The notes: a model not told the origin generated them from the sequence alone. 64,000 bases of DNA from Desulfomicrobium baculatum DSM 4028 (GCF_000023225.1 NC_013173.1:3226501-3290500), one strand, 5' to 3'; counted from the stretch's first letter, positions 1 to 8,919 are shown. Program-made: numbers and translations.

Positions 1-780
1 CAGGCCATCGCGGAAACGCCCAACCTCCCTGGCATGCTCGCCAAAGCCCTCGTCCACTTCGCCAAGTCCGGCCAGAGCCCTTTCCAGAGAGGTAAGGGCA
101 TCCTGCAACCCGTTCTCGCCCAGCAGCACGCCCTGGGCCTCGTCGGCCAGGGCGTGGGTTTTCTCGGCCTGGCGGGAGGCATCGCGCAAGCGCAGCAACT
201 CTTCTTCCTCGCCGGGGCGTGGATCGACCTTGCGTATTTCAGCCAACTGAAATTCAAGAAATTCCCGCCGCTCCAGCAGTCCGGCCATGCGCCGTTGCAC
301 CTCGGCCTTGCGTGCCAGGATGGCCTGCAAGGCCTCGCGGGCCTCGCGCTGGGAGACCAGGATCTGCGGATCCGCCAGAAACGCATCCAGGATCTCGGCA
401 TGGTGTTCCGGTGAAAGCAGCCGCTGCTGTCCGTGCTGGCTGGTGTGCATCAACAGGCGGGGTCGAAGCTCGGCCAGGCGCTCCTGGGAACCAAGATCGT
501 CGTTGATGAAGAGGCGGCTGCGGCCGTTCTTGGCGGAAAGTTCGCGCCGCAAAAAAAGCTCCTCGCCATCAAGGTGGAAAACAGCCTCGACCAGGGCCTT
601 CTCGCGGCCGGGACGGACCAGGTCGGCGGCAATGCGCTCGCCGAGAATGAAATCCAGGGCGCGCAGGATGAAGGACTTGCCCGCACCGGACTCGCCCGTA
701 AGCACGTTCAGGCCCGGGCAAAATTCAAGCTCCACGTCGTCGATGAGAGCCAAATTCCGAATGCGCAGTGTTTCGAGCAT
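1..780 (-). CDS. recN: DNA repair protein RecN, N-terminal part (cut by window edge)
   Basis: This is the first 260 codons of RecN, an SMC-like ATPase that acts at DNA double-strand breaks before RecA loading. The N-terminus opens LETLRIRNLALIDDVELEF, typical of RecN, and residues 29-36 read GESGAGKS, a Walker A loop. The sequence then enters a charged, Glu/Arg-rich stretch that fits the start of the coiled coil. RecN proteins are about 550 residues, so the second half with Walker B lies outside the window. The ATG at 780 follows AAGGCGGAT. The gene begins 13 bases after the glycosyltransferase stop and is probably cotranscribed with it. No LexA box was recognised just upstream, where the preceding gene ends. 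Confidence 0.95.
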   Translation of the reverse strand, partial: MLETLRIRNLALIDDVELEFCPGLNVLTGESGAGKSFILRALDFILGERIAADLVRPGREKALVEAVFHLDGEELFLRRELSAKNGRSRLFINDDLGSQERLAELRPRLLMHTSQHGQQRLLSPEHHAEILDAFLADPQILVSQREAREALQAILARKAEVQRRMAGLLERREFLEFQLAEIRKVDPRPGEEEELLRLRDASRQAEKTHALADEAQGVLLGENGLQDALTSLERALAGLGEVDEGFGEHAREVGRFRDGL

Positions 781-793
781 ATCCGCCTTGTGC

Positions 794-2434
794 TTATGTT
801 GCGTGCGTTGCCGTAACCAGTGCGGACTTCAGCATGTCCCTGATCCGTCCGGACTGGTCATGGGCTTCGAGCCTGCGCCAGAACCGTGGTTCCTGATCCT
901 GGCGCAGGGCTTCATCCCGGGCATGGAGCAGCTCTTCCAGACCCTGCCGCACCCGAAAAGCGCGACAATCGGCCGCCCCGAGTTCCAGAGTCAGCCGCCA
1001 GTTCGTGCGTTCACGCAGTGAAAGATAGGACATGGCCTTGAGCCGCAGGCCGTCCCACCCGCTGTCGCGGGCAAGGATTCTGGCCATCTCTCTGTACACA
1101 TCCATATTCTGCGGATCGAATTCGCTGGCCTGCACCAGACATTCCAGGCTTGATGCCGGCAGGTGCTTATGCGGGTTGAACACGAACCCGGGCCTGAAAA
1201 TCTGCCTGCAACGTTGTAGCTCCCTGGCCCAGGCAAGGCAAATTAAAAGCGGCGTGTTCCCCGGGTCCGGAGCCGAAGGGGCGCAGTGTCGCTTGTGACG
1301 CAGAAAGAAAAGACGCGACAGGCGCACATCCTCGAAGCGAAGCGCACCCATGCCGCCCGCCAGATTGACTTCCAGCGAGGACTCATATTGCCCTTTCTCC
1401 GCCACCGGCACAACCAGACGCATGTACTCGTCTCGGCCAAGCCTGGCCCGCAGCCGAAGCAGCACCGCCAGAACCTCTGCCGTCACGGGCAGGGCCGAAA
1501 GGCCGTTGGCCATAACCTGCGCATCCATGTCCAGCCGCCCGGCCTCCCAGAGATGATACAGGGTCAGCCACCAGGCCGCCTGCGCATCGACGCCCCCTGC
1601 GGCCCGGCCGGAAATATCCCCGGACGCGGCCAGCAAGGTCGCGGCGCGATGCTCCGGCAGATGCTCGCGCTTGACCCGCTCCCGGGCCCGCAGGCCCATG
1701 CTCCGGGCCAGCAGATCCTCCGCGCGCAACCGCCGGGCCCAGTGGGCAAGCTCCGCGCCATCGTGGTACACGGCCACCTCCTCGCCCGGGACAAACAAAT
1801 CCTCAAGACCGGGAGTAGCCGGATTGATCACCACGCATCCACATGAAGCCGCTTCGAACAAACGAAAATTCACTTCGCCGAAAATCGACTCGTTGGGCAC
1901 GATCCGGCTGTGGTCATAAAAATCGTGCATGGCCGCAAAACCCAGATCCGCGCGACTCTCAAGCGGCCCGAGCTCGCTCAGCCACTCCAGAAACCACCCC
2001 CGGACCGGTCTCTCCGGGGTGACCCGGCCGACAAAACCAAGGCCCGAGCGCCGCTCGTCCCAGGGCACAAGGGCCCGCTGCGAGCCATACCAGGGCAGCC
2101 ACAGGGTCCGGGCAATGCCCCTCTCCCGGAACCAGGACTGCCAATGCTTCTGGGTTGTGCAGAACAGGTCGAAAAGACGGGCGTAATACTGATGCCAAAA
2201 ACTGTTCAGATGCGTGTCTATGGACCAGAAAACCTTGGGACAGGACAGGGCATCGAGGTCGGCAATGAGGGTCCGAGGGCCGAGAGACTCCTGCTGGACA
2301 AGCAAATCCGGGACAAATTCCCCAAGCAGAGGGGCGATGCGCACGATACCCGCCCCCGGTCGCAGATCCAGCACGTTGTGCCCAAGGCCGGAAAGGGCCG
2401 CGCAGAGACTTGAACTCACGCAGACAATGTTCAT
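794..2434 (-). CDS. CgeB-like glycosyltransferase with long C-terminal extension
   Basis: A 546-residue protein whose first half resembles the CgeB/DUF3880 plus Glyco_trans_1_2 glycosyltransferases, GT-B fold enzymes that use nucleotide sugars. Supporting motifs are WSIDTHLNSFW, LGFVGRVTPERP, the donor-site-like NFRLFEAASCGCVVINPATPG, and the following LFVPGEEVAVYHD. The remaining ~200 residues are helical and repeat-like, of unknown role. The start was set at MNIVCVSS because it overlaps the ABC ATPase stop as ATGA; an open frame continues upstream but only as shadow sequence. Context (ABC ATPase, GT, recN) suggests surface polysaccharide or flagellin glycosylation. The acceptor cannot be read from sequence. 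Confidence 0.8.
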   Translation of the reverse strand: MNIVCVSSSLCAALSGLGHNVLDLRPGAGIVRIAPLLGEFVPDLLVQQESLGPRTLIADLDALSCPKVFWSIDTHLNSFWHQYYARLFDLFCTTQKHWQSWFRERGIARTLWLPWYGSQRALVPWDERRSGLGFVGRVTPERPVRGWFLEWLSELGPLESRADLGFAAMHDFYDHSRIVPNESIFGEVNFRLFEAASCGCVVINPATPGLEDLFVPGEEVAVYHDGAELAHWARRLRAEDLLARSMGLRARERVKREHLPEHRAATLLAASGDISGRAAGGVDAQAAWWLTLYHLWEAGRLDMDAQVMANGLSALPVTAEVLAVLLRLRARLGRDEYMRLVVPVAEKGQYESSLEVNLAGGMGALRFEDVRLSRLFFLRHKRHCAPSAPDPGNTPLLICLAWARELQRCRQIFRPGFVFNPHKHLPASSLECLVQASEFDPQNMDVYREMARILARDSGWDGLRLKAMSYLSLRERTNWRLTLELGAADCRAFRVRQGLEELLHARDEALRQDQEPRFWRRLEAHDQSGRIRDMLKSALVTATHAT

Positions 2435-3933
2435 ACTTCGTCCCGCAGTTGCCCAGGTGCCGCGAAAAGCGCGGCAAAGGCGGAACTTTGCCGCAATGCG
2501 GGCCATTCCATGGCGGCCACGAGGCGGCCCTGGTCGAGGATGAGTCCGTGGGTCAGCAGCTCGTCCATGTATTCCGGCGAATGGGTGGCCAGCACCAGGG
2601 TACGCCCCGTGGCGGCCCAATGCCGCAGCAATTCGATCATGCGCGCCTGCCAGGACGCGTCGAGACCGGAAAAAGGTTCGTCCAGCACCAAAAGATCCGG
2701 GGCATGCACAACGCCGCGGGCCAGCATGACCTGCCGCGCCTGGCCATAGGAGAGGGAACCGAGCGGCCGGTCCAGCCAATCCGCCATGCCCCAGGCCGTC
2801 GCCAGCTCTTCGGCCTGGCTGATTTGCGTTGCTGAAAGGCCACTATGCACGCCAAGCCCGTCGCACAGGCCCGAAAGGAGCACGTCGCGGCAGGTGGCCC
2901 CTGGCTCGATGCGCTCCCCGATCCAGGGCGCAAGAATTCCGATGCGGCCCCGGACCTCTCTCATGCGCGCGAGCCCCGCCCGCCCGAACCACTTCGCCTC
3001 GCCGCCCGGCCAGGGCCGACGGTATCCGGTGATGAGCTGCAGCAGAGTCGATTTGCCCCCGCCGTTGTGTCCGAGCACGCCCCAACATTCACCGGCACGA
3101 ATCGTCCAGCTCAGGTTGTCCACGGCTGCGCGGCCTTCCATGACCACGGTGCACGACTCAAGCTCGACCACGGTCTCGGGCCGGACCGACGAGACCCGTT
3201 CCTCCGGCAAGGCGAGGGCGCCGGGGCGAACCTGCGCGGGCCGCTCGACCATCCGTCCATGCTCAAGATATATCCGCCCCCGGACCTCTTCAGGCACTGG
3301 CAGCAGGCCATGTCCGCTGACCAGGAGACGGGTGCGGCCCGTGGCCGCAATGCGGTTCAATGCGTCAAGCAGTTGCAGCTGCCCTTGCCGGTCCAGTCCC
3401 TGGGTCAGTTCATCCACGGCGAGAAGTTTGGGAGAAGCGATGAGCGCCCGGGCCAGAAGGGCACGCTTGGCCTGCCCCGTGGACACCGCCCGCATGGGGC
3501 GATCCAGGACCAGCCCCAGGCCCATTTCAAGCCCCAGAGCCCGCGCCTTTTCGCGTTCGGCTTCAGACGGTTCATGATAAAGAAAGGGCGTGTTGTGCAG
3601 CCCGGCGCAGATGATTTCCCAGACCGGCACGCGCAGATCATGGCGCAGATACCAGTCCGCCATGGCGGGCGTGACCAGACGCACATGCGGGCGTATGCCG
3701 ATGGGCGATGACGATTCTTCCCCGAAAAGCCGGTAGGTGCGCGTGCCGGAGCTTCGCTGCGAAGGCCACAGCTCGCCGACCAAAAGACGCAACAACGTGG
3801 TCTTGCCCGCCCCGTTGTCGCCGAGCACGGCAAAGTGCTCTCCTCCACAAAGGGTCAGGTTCAGGTCGTGCAGGATGCGGGCTGTGCCCAAATCCACATC
3901 GACGTGCCGAAGGTGAATCTCAAGACTGTCCAT
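2431..3933 (-). CDS. Tandem ABC-type ATPase (ModF/PhrA-like)
   Basis: A 500-residue protein with two complete ABC ATPase domains and no membrane segment. Domain 1 has Walker A GDNGAGKT (38-45), signature VSTGQAKRALLAR and Walker B LLAVDELTQGLD. Domain 2 has Walker A GHNGGGKS, signature LSYGQARQVMLAR and Walker B LLVLDEPFSGLD. Size and arrangement match the ModF/PhrA group, soluble duplicated ATPases of uncertain role near molybdate transport genes in E. coli. No permease or molybdate-binding gene is adjacent here. The start is ATG 3933 (MDSLEIHL), preceded by AGAGGA; a TTG 21 bases upstream is possible but less likely. It is translationally coupled to the downstream glycosyltransferase through an ATGA overlap. 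Confidence 0.85.
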   Translation of the reverse strand: MDSLEIHLRHVDVDLGTARILHDLNLTLCGGEHFAVLGDNGAGKTTLLRLLVGELWPSQRSSGTRTYRLFGEESSSPIGIRPHVRLVTPAMADWYLRHDLRVPVWEIICAGLHNTPFLYHEPSEAEREKARALGLEMGLGLVLDRPMRAVSTGQAKRALLARALIASPKLLAVDELTQGLDRQGQLQLLDALNRIAATGRTRLLVSGHGLLPVPEEVRGRIYLEHGRMVERPAQVRPGALALPEERVSSVRPETVVELESCTVVMEGRAAVDNLSWTIRAGECWGVLGHNGGGKSTLLQLITGYRRPWPGGEAKWFGRAGLARMREVRGRIGILAPWIGERIEPGATCRDVLLSGLCDGLGVHSGLSATQISQAEELATAWGMADWLDRPLGSLSYGQARQVMLARGVVHAPDLLVLDEPFSGLDASWQARMIELLRHWAATGRTLVLATHSPEYMDELLTHGLILDQGRLVAAMEWPALRQSSAFAALFAAPGQLRDEV

Positions 3934-3988
3934 GCTTCCTCTGGCTGCGGGCAAATGGACCGGGAGGGCCCCGGACCGGAGGACAGTA

Positions 3989-4600
3989 CTAGCGTTGCAG
4001 CAGCTCCATGTCGATAGTCAGATCAATGGCTTCGCCCATGAGCCCCATCCGGGTCCATTCCTCGGAACCCACGTGGAAATCCAGGCGGTTTATGGAAAAG
4101 GCGGCATGCAGGCCGAGCACTCTGACGCCGGGCATCTTGTCCTTGACCGGATGGCCTGCGATGCCAAGCACCTGCAAGGGAACCCGCACCTCGGCGGTCA
4201 CGTCGCGGATGGTCAGATCTCCGGTGACGACAAGGATGTCCCCGTCCTCACGGACCACGTTTTTGGAAGAAAAAATCATCCTGGGCGACCTCTCCACATC
4301 CAGAAAGTCGGGGCTGCGCAGATGTTCGTCACGGGCAGGCACGCCGGTATGGACACTGGAACTGTCAATCAGAAAATAGAACTGGCTCTTTTCGGGCATG
4401 GCCGCATCATATTCCACCTGGCCGGAAAAACGGCTGAAGACGCCGGGCACATATCCCACGATATGACGCACCCGGAACCCGATGGAGGAATGCTCCGGAT
4501 CGATGTCCCATTGGCCGGAGGCCTTTTCGGCAGCCAAGAGCACTCCCGGTCCCAAAATGCAAAAAAACGTCAACACAACGATCCTCAAAAAATATCGCAT
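3989..4600 (-). CDS. YceI family periplasmic lipid-binding-like protein
   Basis: A 203-residue protein with an N-terminal signal peptide (MRYFLRIVVLTFFCILGPGVLLAAE, cleavage probably after the LLA region). It is followed by a YceI domain: WDIDPEHSSIGFRVRHIVG at the start, then VPARDEHLRSPDFLDVERSP and the late TRMGLMGEAIDLTIDMEL. YceI proteins are lipocalin-like beta barrels that bind isoprenoids or other amphiphiles in the periplasm. The physiological role here is unknown. The ATG at 4600 has GGAG nine bases upstream. The gene stands 55 bases upstream of the ABC ATPase and could lie in the same transcript. Confidence 0.9.
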   Translation of the reverse strand: MRYFLRIVVLTFFCILGPGVLLAAEKASGQWDIDPEHSSIGFRVRHIVGYVPGVFSRFSGQVEYDAAMPEKSQFYFLIDSSSVHTGVPARDEHLRSPDFLDVERSPRMIFSSKNVVREDGDILVVTGDLTIRDVTAEVRVPLQVLGIAGHPVKDKMPGVRVLGLHAAFSINRLDFHVGSEEWTRMGLMGEAIDLTIDMELLQR

Positions 4601-4822
4601 CAAAAATTTCTCCGCTAAGGTTGCGACAGGCCAAATTCCGAGAACAGAAAAAAGCCCGCCCCGGCCGCTTGTCCCCTTCAGGTCACTTTTCAGAAAGCCC
4701 ATAAAGCCGGTTTTGTCAGGCCCCCCTATCAGGGTCATACCCTTTACGCCATACTTCAGCGTATGACAATTTTTCCTGTTGACAGCCGATGGCGAATATA
4801 TCAAAAGGCGGCTTCGCGTTGT

Positions 4823-4898
<76 letters not shown>

Positions 4899-4944
4899 CT
4901 TATACGCCTGAAAAAACAAAAAGTTTACTTGAATGCCGCTGAAG

Positions 4945-4968
4945 AGCCGCCCAAATGGGCGGCTTTTC
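4945..4968 (+). terminator. Rho-independent terminator of tRNA-Ala
   Basis: A perfect 8-bp GC-rich stem (AGCCGCCC / GGGCGGCT) with an AAAT loop is followed by TTTTCTGTTTT. It lies 46 bases after the tRNA CCA end and is the obvious end of the tRNA transcript. Confidence 0.9.
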
Positions 4969-5297
4969 TGTTTTCCACCGCCAGTCGAAATTTATGGCGC
5001 CCAGTTCCGCCGGAATTATCCCGCTCTTTCTCCAACTGGGACGCACCCTGCGCCTCAAGTGAACCCAGAGGCGAGGATCGCAACAGACGCAGAGGTCAAC
5101 CCGCCTAAAAATGCCGACGCTGCCTGCTTTTTTTTAAGGATGCTCTAAGAATGCCAAGCAATATTGCAACATAAAGAAAAACAGGGCAGTCATTCCTCTG
5201 ATCAACATTTATGCACGCGAAAGGGGAACACAGGCATTTTCGTCCTGAACCACAGTGCGGCGCACGCCAAAACCCAATTCATCACAGGGGAGAATCG
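4969..5297. other. Intergenic stretch without a recognisable gene
   Basis: About 330 bases between the tRNA-Ala terminator and the dehydrogenase start. Short open frames here lack a ribosome site and resemble nothing known. No tRNA fragment, direct repeat of the tRNA 3' end, or integrase remnant was found. The promoter of the dehydrogenase must lie in the AT-richer part around 5140-5290, but no convincing -35/-10 pair was seen. Confidence 0.5.
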
Positions 5298-6023
5298 ATG
5301 TCCAGCAAACCGAAAATCGCTGTCGTAACAGGCGGGGCGCAGGGCATCGGCAAGGCGGTCTGCGACGCCTTTGCCGCTCAGGGCGTTTGCGTGCGCACCA
5401 TCGACCTGCTGCCGAACTCCGATTTCGTGGGGGACATTGCCGACGAGAGCGTGCTGCGCGCTTTTGCGGCTCAGGTCATCGCGGATCACGGCGAGGTCGA
5501 CTATCTGATCAACAACGCCTGCCTGTCGCGGGGGGGCCTCAAGACCTGCACCTGGGGCGACTTCAATTATGTGCTGCGCGTCGGCGTGACAGCGCCCTTT
5601 CTGCTGACCCAGCTGTTTTTCGATCATTTCAGCGCTCAGGCCAGCGTCGTGAACATTTCTTCCACCCGCCACCTGATGAGCCAGGCCGACACGGAAAGCT
5701 ACACGGCGGCCAAGGGCGGCATCACGGCTCTGACCCACGCCATGGCCGTCACGCTGGCCGGGAGGGCACGGGTCAACTGCATCTCCCCGGGCTGGATCGA
5801 CACCACCGGCTCCCGGTTCGACGGCCCCGATGCCGACCAGCACCCCGCAGGCCGCGTCGGCACTCCCGCCGACATCGTCAACATGGCGATGTTCCTGTGC
5901 GATCCCAAAAACAGCTTCATCACCGGGCAGAATTTCACCGTGGATGGCGGCATGACCAAGCTGATGGTCTATCACGACGACCATGGCTGGACGTACGCCC
6001 CGCAAGAAACGGACTCCAAGTGA
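5298..6023 (+). CDS. Short-chain dehydrogenase/reductase (SDR)
   Basis: A 241-residue classical SDR, an NAD(P)-dependent oxidoreductase with a Rossmann fold. The cofactor motif TGGAQGIG lies at residues 11-18, and NNAC replaces the usual NNAG. The catalytic set is the Ser of NISSTRH and YTAAK, with SPGWIDT after the active site and FTVDGGMTK at the end. Substrate specificity cannot be predicted. The start at 5298 follows AGGGGAG with 7-base spacing; the frame stays open upstream but without a site. The gene stands alone between tRNA-Ala and the AT-rich HTH-ImmA/PIN pair, and its base composition matches the rest of the genome. Confidence 0.9.
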   Translation: MSSKPKIAVVTGGAQGIGKAVCDAFAAQGVCVRTIDLLPNSDFVGDIADESVLRAFAAQVIADHGEVDYLINNACLSRGGLKTCTWGDFNYVLRVGVTAPFLLTQLFFDHFSAQASVVNISSTRHLMSQADTESYTAAKGGITALTHAMAVTLAGRARVNCISPGWIDTTGSRFDGPDADQHPAGRVGTPADIVNMAMFLCDPKNSFITGQNFTVDGGMTKLMVYHDDHGWTYAPQETDSK

Positions 6024-6154
6024 AAAAACCACAGGGATCGGAGGTCAAGGAGGGTCTATTCCGCTCATCTCATCCTGGAATGCGCCCAGGTCTTGAGTCC
6101 TGAATTTTGCTGGATGTGGAAGACCTCTCGGCCACCAATATTTCCCCCGTCTAC

Positions 6155-6189
6155 TTTACAAAACCTCTATTACTGTTTAAATTTGTAAA
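6155..6189 (+). promoter_or_regulatory. Candidate promoter overlapped by an inverted repeat (autoregulatory operator)
   Basis: TTTACAAA (6155-6162) and its exact reverse complement TTTGTAAA (6182-6189) flank 19 bases. TTTACA (6155) and TAAATT (6178-6183) are spaced 17 bases and could be the -35 and -10. The repeat would therefore cover the promoter of the HTH-ImmA gene, whose ribosome site AAGGAGG follows immediately. Binding by that gene's own HTH domain is an inference. Confidence 0.5.
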
Positions 6190-6205
6190 CAAGGAGGACA
6201 GAGCC

Positions 6206-7273
6206 ATGATCGGTGAACGATTACAACGCGCTCGTAAGGCTGCCGACCTGTCTCTGCGGAATTTGGCCGAGCAGGTGGGGGTTAGCCATACCTGGATAAA
6301 CAAGTTTGAAAAGGATCAGGCCATGCCTGATTCAAAGACATTGCTGAAGCTTGGCAAAGTGCTCGGCGTTCGGTCGGAGTATTTTTTCCGGCCGGAGCAG
6401 GTCACGTTGTCGCAAGTCGAGTACCGCAAAAAGAGCACTCTTCCCAAAAAACGTTTGCAAGCCATTACCCACGAGATTCTTGATCACATAGAACGGCGGA
6501 TGGAGCTTGAAGACCTCTTCCCCCAGCCTCCGGTTGAAACGTTTCGTCTCCCTGCCGGTCTGCCGGATCGAGTGGAGAGCTATAGCCAAATTGAAGAGGT
6601 GGCGAACCACACACGGCGAGAATGGGATCTCGGCATGAATCCAATCCCGGCACTGATCGACTTGCTGGAAATGAAAGGCATTCGGGTTTTTTGCGTTGAC
6701 GCCCGGAACGACGCCAAATTTGACGGGTTGTTCGCGTATGTGGCGGATGCTCCAATTGTGGTTGTAGGGAAATACTGGCCTGGCGATCGCCAGCGCTTCA
6801 CGCTTGCCCACGAATTGGGACATCTCATCCTTGCCAACCGACTGAGCGAAAATCTTGACCTTGAGAAGGCCGGCAATCGTTTTGCCGGAGCCCTCTTGTT
6901 TCCTGATGTCTCAGTAAAAAAATACCTGGGAGCGAAACGATCTTCCCTTGAGTCTCGCGAAATTCAGGCTCTCAAATATGAGTTTGGACTGAGCATGTTC
7001 GCCATTATTCGTCGTGCATTCGACCTGGAAATCATCAAGGAGAGCTACTACAGCAATTTGGCAATCCATTTTAGAATGAAAGGGTGGCACAAAAACGAAC
7101 CAGGGGAACAGATCAAGCCGGAAAATGAAAACATTTTCAGCAACCTTGTTTTCCATGCACTTGCCGAAGAGTACATCGGAGATTCCAAGGCTGCAGAGCT
7201 TCTCAGTCTTTCACTGGACAATTTCCGCCGTTACCGCAGTATGGAAGAAATAAATGCTGCTCCTTGTCAGTGA
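6206..7273 (+). CDS. XRE-type HTH plus ImmA/IrrE metallopeptidase-domain regulator
   Basis: A 355-residue protein. Residues 1-60 are an XRE/Cro helix-turn-helix (LQRARKAADLSLRNLAEQVGVS, then WINKFEKDQAMPDSKTL). A central ImmA/IrrE zinc peptidase domain carries HELGH at 202-206 and a following NRFAGALLFP. COG2856-type proteins of this kind cleave or inactivate repressors, or act as antitoxins. The start at 6206 has AAGGAGG with 8-base spacing. Its last 20 bases overlap the start of the PIN-domain gene, so the two are coupled. Base composition is clearly AT-richer than neighbouring genes, suggesting horizontal transfer. Autoregulation through the upstream inverted repeat is plausible. Confidence 0.9.
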   Translation: MIGERLQRARKAADLSLRNLAEQVGVSHTWINKFEKDQAMPDSKTLLKLGKVLGVRSEYFFRPEQVTLSQVEYRKKSTLPKKRLQAITHEILDHIERRMELEDLFPQPPVETFRLPAGLPDRVESYSQIEEVANHTRREWDLGMNPIPALIDLLEMKGIRVFCVDARNDAKFDGLFAYVADAPIVVVGKYWPGDRQRFTLAHELGHLILANRLSENLDLEKAGNRFAGALLFPDVSVKKYLGAKRSSLESREIQALKYEFGLSMFAIIRRAFDLEIIKESYYSNLAIHFRMKGWHKNEPGEQIKPENENIFSNLVFHALAEEYIGDSKAAELLSLSLDNFRRYRSMEEINAAPCQ

Positions 7274-7733
7274 CGCGAACATATTGATCGATATGGATGA
7301 AGGCGGACTTCTTGCCTCCATGTTCAGCCTCGACTGCCAATTCATTGTCCCTGACATTCTTTTTACTGAGGAACTTGAAGAACTTCATGCTCACGTCCTT
7401 GATTTGGGACTCGAACAAAAATCCTTAAGTAGCGAATCCATGATTGCCACGGTGCGAATGGCACAGATTTATAAGAGAACAAGCAGAAATGATCTCTTTG
7501 CTTTGTCATTGGCAAAGCAGGAGCACTGCCCGCTTCTTACCGACGATAAACACCTGAAAGAAGCTGCGGAAAAGGAAGATATCATTGTCCATGGAACGAT
7601 ATGGCTTGTTGAAGAGCTGGTTCGAACAGGAAAAATATCTGCGCATATTGCCAAGTCCGCTTATGAAAAAATGGAACAATCGGGCCGAAGATTACCTTGG
7701 AAAACTGCGATAGATCGACTCAAGAGACTGTAA
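7254..7733 (+). CDS. PIN-domain protein, probable toxin partner
   Basis: A 159-residue protein with a PIN-like fold: an N-terminal VSDANILIDMDE with Asp7, an acidic TEELEELH around residues 38-44, TSRNDLFALSLAKQ with Asp80, and LLTDDKHLKEAA with Asp97/98. These are the four acidic metal-binding positions of PIN ribonucleases. The protein is close to the DUF3368 type and somewhat longer than VapC toxins (about 130). The ATG at 7254 lies inside the end of the upstream HTH-ImmA gene, with GGAAGAA before it. A 60-base stretch at 7381-7440 has only 25 G+C. RNA cleavage and toxicity are inferred from family and arrangement only. Confidence 0.8.
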   Translation: MLLLVSDANILIDMDEGGLLASMFSLDCQFIVPDILFTEELEELHAHVLDLGLEQKSLSSESMIATVRMAQIYKRTSRNDLFALSLAKQEHCPLLTDDKHLKEAAEKEDIIVHGTIWLVEELVRTGKISAHIAKSAYEKMEQSGRRLPWKTAIDRLKRL

Positions 7734-7872
7734 TACCGTCGCAAGGGACAGCACACAGCCCCTTGAAAGCCAGCCAGACAGCCCCTATCCAGCTGACATT
7801 CCCTCCTTTTCCAGATATCAGGGCACAACCCATTTCCTTCAGCACGGCCCGCTTCGGCCGCAAGGCGCAACC

Positions 7873-8919
7873 ATGGCAGACCAAAAGCGTTCAAAGATCC
7901 TGGTGGTGGATGACGCGGAGGTGAATATCGACATTCTGGTCGAATTCCTCGGCGGCGAATACGACGTCGTCACGGCCGCAAGCGGCCAGCGGGCGCTGGA
8001 AATCGCCGTTACCGCGCCGCCGGACATCATCCTGCTCGACGTCGTGATGCCCGGCATGGACGGCTTCGAGGCCTGCCGCAGGTTGAAGTCCGACGAGAGG
8101 ACCGCCGACATCCCGATCATCTTCATCACCGCCCTCGACGACGTCGCCGCCGAGACCACGGGCCTTGCGCTGGGGGCCATCGATTTCATCACCAAGCCCT
8201 TCAACCCGGGGGTGGTCAGGGCGCGGGTCGCAAACCACCTCGCCCTGCGCGAGGCAGCCCGCCTCAAGGAGGACGTGGAGCGGATCATGCGCCACGACCT
8301 CAAGTCCCCCCTGACCACGGTCATCACCCTGCCGCAGCTTCTGCTCATGGACGACAACCTTGAAGAGGCCCAGCGGAACATGCTCCGGCGCATCGAGGAC
8401 GCCGGATACACCCTCATGGCCATGATCAACCTCTCCACCACCCTTTTCCGCATGGAGCGGGACAGTTACGAACTGAAGCCCGAAGACATGGACCTGGCCG
8501 CCGTGACGCGCAAGGTCCTGGCCGGTTTCGCGGAAACGGCCGCCATGCGCCGCATCGAACTGCAGATGCTCCCCGGCGGCCAGGAAAATATTCCTTTCCA
8601 GGGCGAGGAACTGCTCTGCCACTCCATGCTCTGCAACCTCATAAGCAACGCCCTGGACGCCTCCACCCACAGGGAAACGGTCCAGGTGTCCCTGAACCCG
8701 CTGGCCGAGGGCGGCCTGCGCATCGACATCGTGAACAAGGGCCAGGTGCCGCCGGAGCTGGGGGACAGATTCTTCGAGAAGTACGCCACCTCCGGCAAGA
8801 CGCACGGCCTCGGCCTTGGGACCTATTCGGCCAGGCTCATCGCGCGTGCCCACGGCGGGGACATTTCCATGGAGAGTGGAAGCGGTCTTGTGACCGTCAG
8901 CGTTTGGCTGCCGGGCTGA
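7873..8919 (+). CDS. Cytoplasmic response regulator-histidine kinase (REC-HisKA-HATPase)
   Basis: A 348-residue signalling protein without membrane segments. An N-terminal receiver domain has acidic residues Asp13/14 and the phospho-acceptor Asp56 (LLDVVMPGMDG), ending in FITKPF. The HisKA motif RHDLKSP has His141. The HATPase domain has an N box NLISNALDA (Asn259) and a glycine loop HGLGLGTYSARLIA. The order receiver then kinase suggests it is controlled by an upstream phosphodonor and then phosphorylates another regulator. A candidate is the CheY-like protein encoded convergently next door. The last 23 bases overlap the end of that gene. AAGG before the ATG is the only ribosome-site-like sequence. 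Confidence 0.9.
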   Translation: MADQKRSKILVVDDAEVNIDILVEFLGGEYDVVTAASGQRALEIAVTAPPDIILLDVVMPGMDGFEACRRLKSDERTADIPIIFITALDDVAAETTGLALGAIDFITKPFNPGVVRARVANHLALREAARLKEDVERIMRHDLKSPLTTVITLPQLLLMDDNLEEAQRNMLRRIEDAGYTLMAMINLSTTLFRMERDSYELKPEDMDLAAVTRKVLAGFAETAAMRRIELQMLPGGQENIPFQGEELLCHSMLCNLISNALDASTHRETVQVSLNPLAEGGLRIDIVNKGQVPPELGDRFFEKYATSGKTHGLGLGTYSARLIARAHGGDISMESGSGLVTVSVWLPG

